From an uncultured Winogradskyella sp. (GTDB lineage Bacteria > Bacteroidota > Bacteroidia > Flavobacteriales > Flavobacteriaceae), in contig CAJXLB010000003.1 of assembly GCA_913055905.1 (NCBI GenBank), forward strand, positions 233,632-297,631: a stretch of 64,000 nucleotides of DNA. Direction: 5' to 3'. Every line of letters starts with the position of its first letter. Within the stretch, counting starts at the first letter, position 1. Shown one piece after another: positions 62,302 through 64,000 of the stretch. The notes under the pieces are model-generated. The model made no database searches, was not told where the DNA came from, and worked only from the letters and a program-made list of their open reading frames with translations. The position numbers were made by a program, and so were the translations under genes.

Positions 62302-63822
62302 ATGAAAAAAGTAATTCTAATCTTCATAGGCTTAATAGTAACGTCTACTATTAAAGCTCAGGACATTGCAGATGCCTTACGGTATTCAACGGACGATATT
62401 CAAGGAACAGCAAGGTTTAGGGCCATGAGCGGAGCTTTTGGAGCGCTCGGAGGCGATATGTCTGCCGTTAATATAAATCCTGCAGGTTCTGCCATATTTA
62501 GTACGAGCTACGCATCTTTGTCTCTAGGAGTTTTTGACACCAACAGAGATGTATCCTATTTTGGAACTACCAATTCGTCTTCAAATACTAATTTTGATTT
62601 AAACCAACTCGGAGCCGTGTTTGTTCTGAAAAATATGAACAGTAGTTCCGATTGGAAAGGCTTTACATTTGGTATTGCTTACGATAGAATGGCAGATTTC
62701 GATGAAGACTGGCTGGCAACAGGTGTCAATCCTAATAACAGTATTGGCGATTATTTTCTAGAGTATGCACAGGGCAGACGCTTAGATGAAATTTCTGCTT
62801 TACAGGGAGAATCATTATCAGAGGCATACAATGTCATTGGTTCTCTTTATGGGTTTGGCAATCAACAGGCTTTTCTTGGTTTTGAAGGGTTTATCATAGA
62901 TCCCGTCGCAAACACAGATGACAACACTTCCTATACCAGTAATATTAATGGAAACAATTTTTCACAACAATATGCTTATTCCAGTCGAGGATATAATGGT
63001 AAACTTGCATTTAATTTTGCTACCAACTATAACGACAAAATTTATTTTGGTATAAATCTGAATGCTCATTTTATAAATTATGAACGTTCTACATTTTTAA
63101 ATGAATCAAACGCAAATCCTGGCTCTACAGTGACCAGAGTCAATTTTGGTAATGATTTATTTGTTACAGGCAGTGGATTTTCCCTCCAATTAGGAACCAT
63201 CGCCAAACTTACTGAGGAGTTAAGGGTAGGAATTTCCTACAATACGCCTACATGGTTCAGAATTTCAGAAGAAACCGCTCAATTTTTATCATCCACTCGG
63301 ATAGAGGATGGATCTAATGTTAATCAGATCGTTAGTCCTAATGTCATCAATTTTTTTCCTGAATACCGTTTACAATCACCCAGTAGACTCACAGGAAGTA
63401 TAGCATATGTATTTGGCCAAAAAGGTCTTATAAGTTTTGATTATTCTATCAGAGACTATAGCAATGCTCAGTTCAGACCGACTTCTGATGCTTTTTTCTC
63501 TGTTTTAAACAATCAAATTTCCAACACGCTAGGAAATTCTTCAACCTATAGAATCGGTGGTGAATATAGAATTAATAGGTTTAGCCTAAGAGGTGGCTAT
63601 CGTTTTGAGGAAAGTCCCTATCAAAATGATACTTTTTTCGGAGATTTAACCGGATACTCTGCTGGTCTTGGATATAGATTTGGAAACATGAATATCGATT
63701 TAGCTTTTAGTCAGTCACAAAGAGATATTGGGTACCAACTTTATAATGTTGGACTTACTGACAGTGCTAATTTAGATTCTACATTTACTGACGTTATTTT
63801 AACCTTCTCCCTAGCTCTGTAA
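62302..63822 (+). CDS. OmpP1/FadL/TodX family outer-membrane transport protein
   Basis: A 506-residue exported beta-barrel (signal peptide ending TIKA, then QDIADALRYSTDDIQGTARF). FadL-type features include the GGDMSAVNINPAGSAIF hatch region. The barrel ends LGYRFGNMNIDLAFSQSQR and DVILTFSLAL. Members take up long-chain fatty acids or aromatics across the outer membrane. It is co-transcribed with the Trp/Gly-rich lipoprotein gene. A terminator follows. Confidence 0.88.
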   Translation: MKKVILIFIGLIVTSTIKAQDIADALRYSTDDIQGTARFRAMSGAFGALGGDMSAVNINPAGSAIFSTSYASLSLGVFDTNRDVSYFGTTNSSSNTNFDLNQLGAVFVLKNMNSSSDWKGFTFGIAYDRMADFDEDWLATGVNPNNSIGDYFLEYAQGRRLDEISALQGESLSEAYNVIGSLYGFGNQQAFLGFEGFIIDPVANTDDNTSYTSNINGNNFSQQYAYSSRGYNGKLAFNFATNYNDKIYFGINLNAHFINYERSTFLNESNANPGSTVTRVNFGNDLFVTGSGFSLQLGTIAKLTEELRVGISYNTPTWFRISEETAQFLSSTRIEDGSNVNQIVSPNVINFFPEYRLQSPSRLTGSIAYVFGQKGLISFDYSIRDYSNAQFRPTSDAFFSVLNNQISNTLGNSSTYRIGGEYRINRFSLRGGYRFEESPYQNDTFFGDLTGYSAGLGYRFGNMNIDLAFSQSQRDIGYQLYNVGLTDSANLDSTFTDVILTFSLAL

Positions 63823-63850
63823 ATATAAATCTCAAAATATAAATCATTAA

Positions 63851-63890
63851 AAAGGCCCGATTTCAATCAGGCCTTTCTTTTTCTTTATAA
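63851..63890. terminator. terminator after the FadL-type gene
   Basis: Stem AAAGGCC.GAT / ATC.GGCCTTT with a short loop and T-rich tail. It lies between convergent genes. Confidence 0.75.
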
Positions 63891-63898
63891 TTTTCTAA

Positions 63899-64000
63899 TT
63901 ATCGTTTCAAGGTAAAATGGGCCCTGAACTCCCTGGGCTCTCCGGTCAGGGGCTCTTGATAGGCCAGGGTGAACCAGTAGTCGCTCGTGGGCATCCTGTT
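63899..64000 (-). CDS. C-terminal end of a T9SS type B sorting-domain protein
   Basis: Only the last 33 codons are in the window (the start lies beyond 64000). The end, MPTSDYWFTLAYQEP and FRAHFTLKR, is the classic close of the T9SS type B (gliding-motility-associated) C-terminal domain, so this is a secreted surface protein. The DNA is much richer in G and C than its surroundings (57 of the last 100 bases), and codons such as CTG, CCC and GGC are common. Confidence 0.85.
   Translation of the reverse strand, partial: NRMPTSDYWFTLAYQEPLTGEPREFRAHFTLKR

Overview
The window comes from a marine-type Flavobacteriaceae bacterium (Bacteroidota). The evidence is AT-rich DNA, exact TAnnTTTG promoter -7 boxes, many SPII lipoproteins, type IX secretion (T9SS) sorting domains, a type III glutamine synthetase beside a eukaryote-like type II enzyme, a Bacteroidota-style PurM, Rho with a long disordered insert, and many families typical of this clade (DUF4920, DUF5723, DUF1684, DUF3078, DUF1599, DUF3667, DUF4293). 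I saw no prophage, insertion sequence, CRISPR array or rRNA operon. Two tRNA genes are present (Arg-ACG and Glu-TTC).

Layout. 1-15 kb: two lipoproteins, ilvE, a MazG-like pyrophosphohydrolase, a DUF5723 protein, an M49 dipeptidyl-peptidase III, an SRPBCC/GyrI protein with the fluoride channel CrcB, a DUF1684 lipoprotein, a YpdA-type bacillithiol disulfide reductase, an Lrp regulator, a double retropepsin-like protein and the large fused acyl-CoA mutase IcmF. 15-18.6 kb: a prfA / four-helix-bundle / pyrF / BtuF-like cluster, in which the four-helix-bundle gene looks inserted between heptamer repeats. 19-30 kb: a curli (type VIII secretion) island with a large curlin-repeat protein, a second curlin-like protein, CsgE, CsgF, a CsgG with an added C-terminal barrel, a propeller lipoprotein and a separate barrel paralogue. 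A small ABC ATPase with a tiny membrane partner, a DUF3078 protein and purM sit within this stretch.

30-40 kb: divergent GSIII and GSII genes, a Na+/Ca2+ exchanger, a BlaI/M56 sensor pair and a T9SS-exported endonuclease I. 40-45 kb: a 50-residue conserved small protein, a PNPOx-like protein, tRNA-Arg, and a sulfur module made of a Crp/Fnr regulator, two YeeE/YedE half-transporters, a persulfide-dioxygenase/rhodanese fusion, DUF2892 and an HMA protein. 45-50 kb: the clpS-prmA-tpiA-permease-DoxX-DUF1599 cluster. 50-64 kb: folP, the c-di-AMP synthase cdaA with two DUF3667 paralogues, an ABC exporter, truA, a phosphoesterase, DUF4293, rho, rpsT, tRNA-Glu, proS, a Trp/Gly-repeat lipoprotein, a FadL-family porin and the GC-rich tail of a T9SS type B cargo protein.

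Most genes are housekeeping. The parts that best repay attention are the remodelled curli apparatus (a CsgE with a CsgH-like N-terminal domain, the CsgG-barrel fusion and its free paralogue), the repeat-bounded four-helix-bundle unit inside the prfA-pyrF cluster, the palindromes around the sulfur module, a candidate small RNA near 15.4 kb, and the short genes near 30.2 and 40.1 kb.
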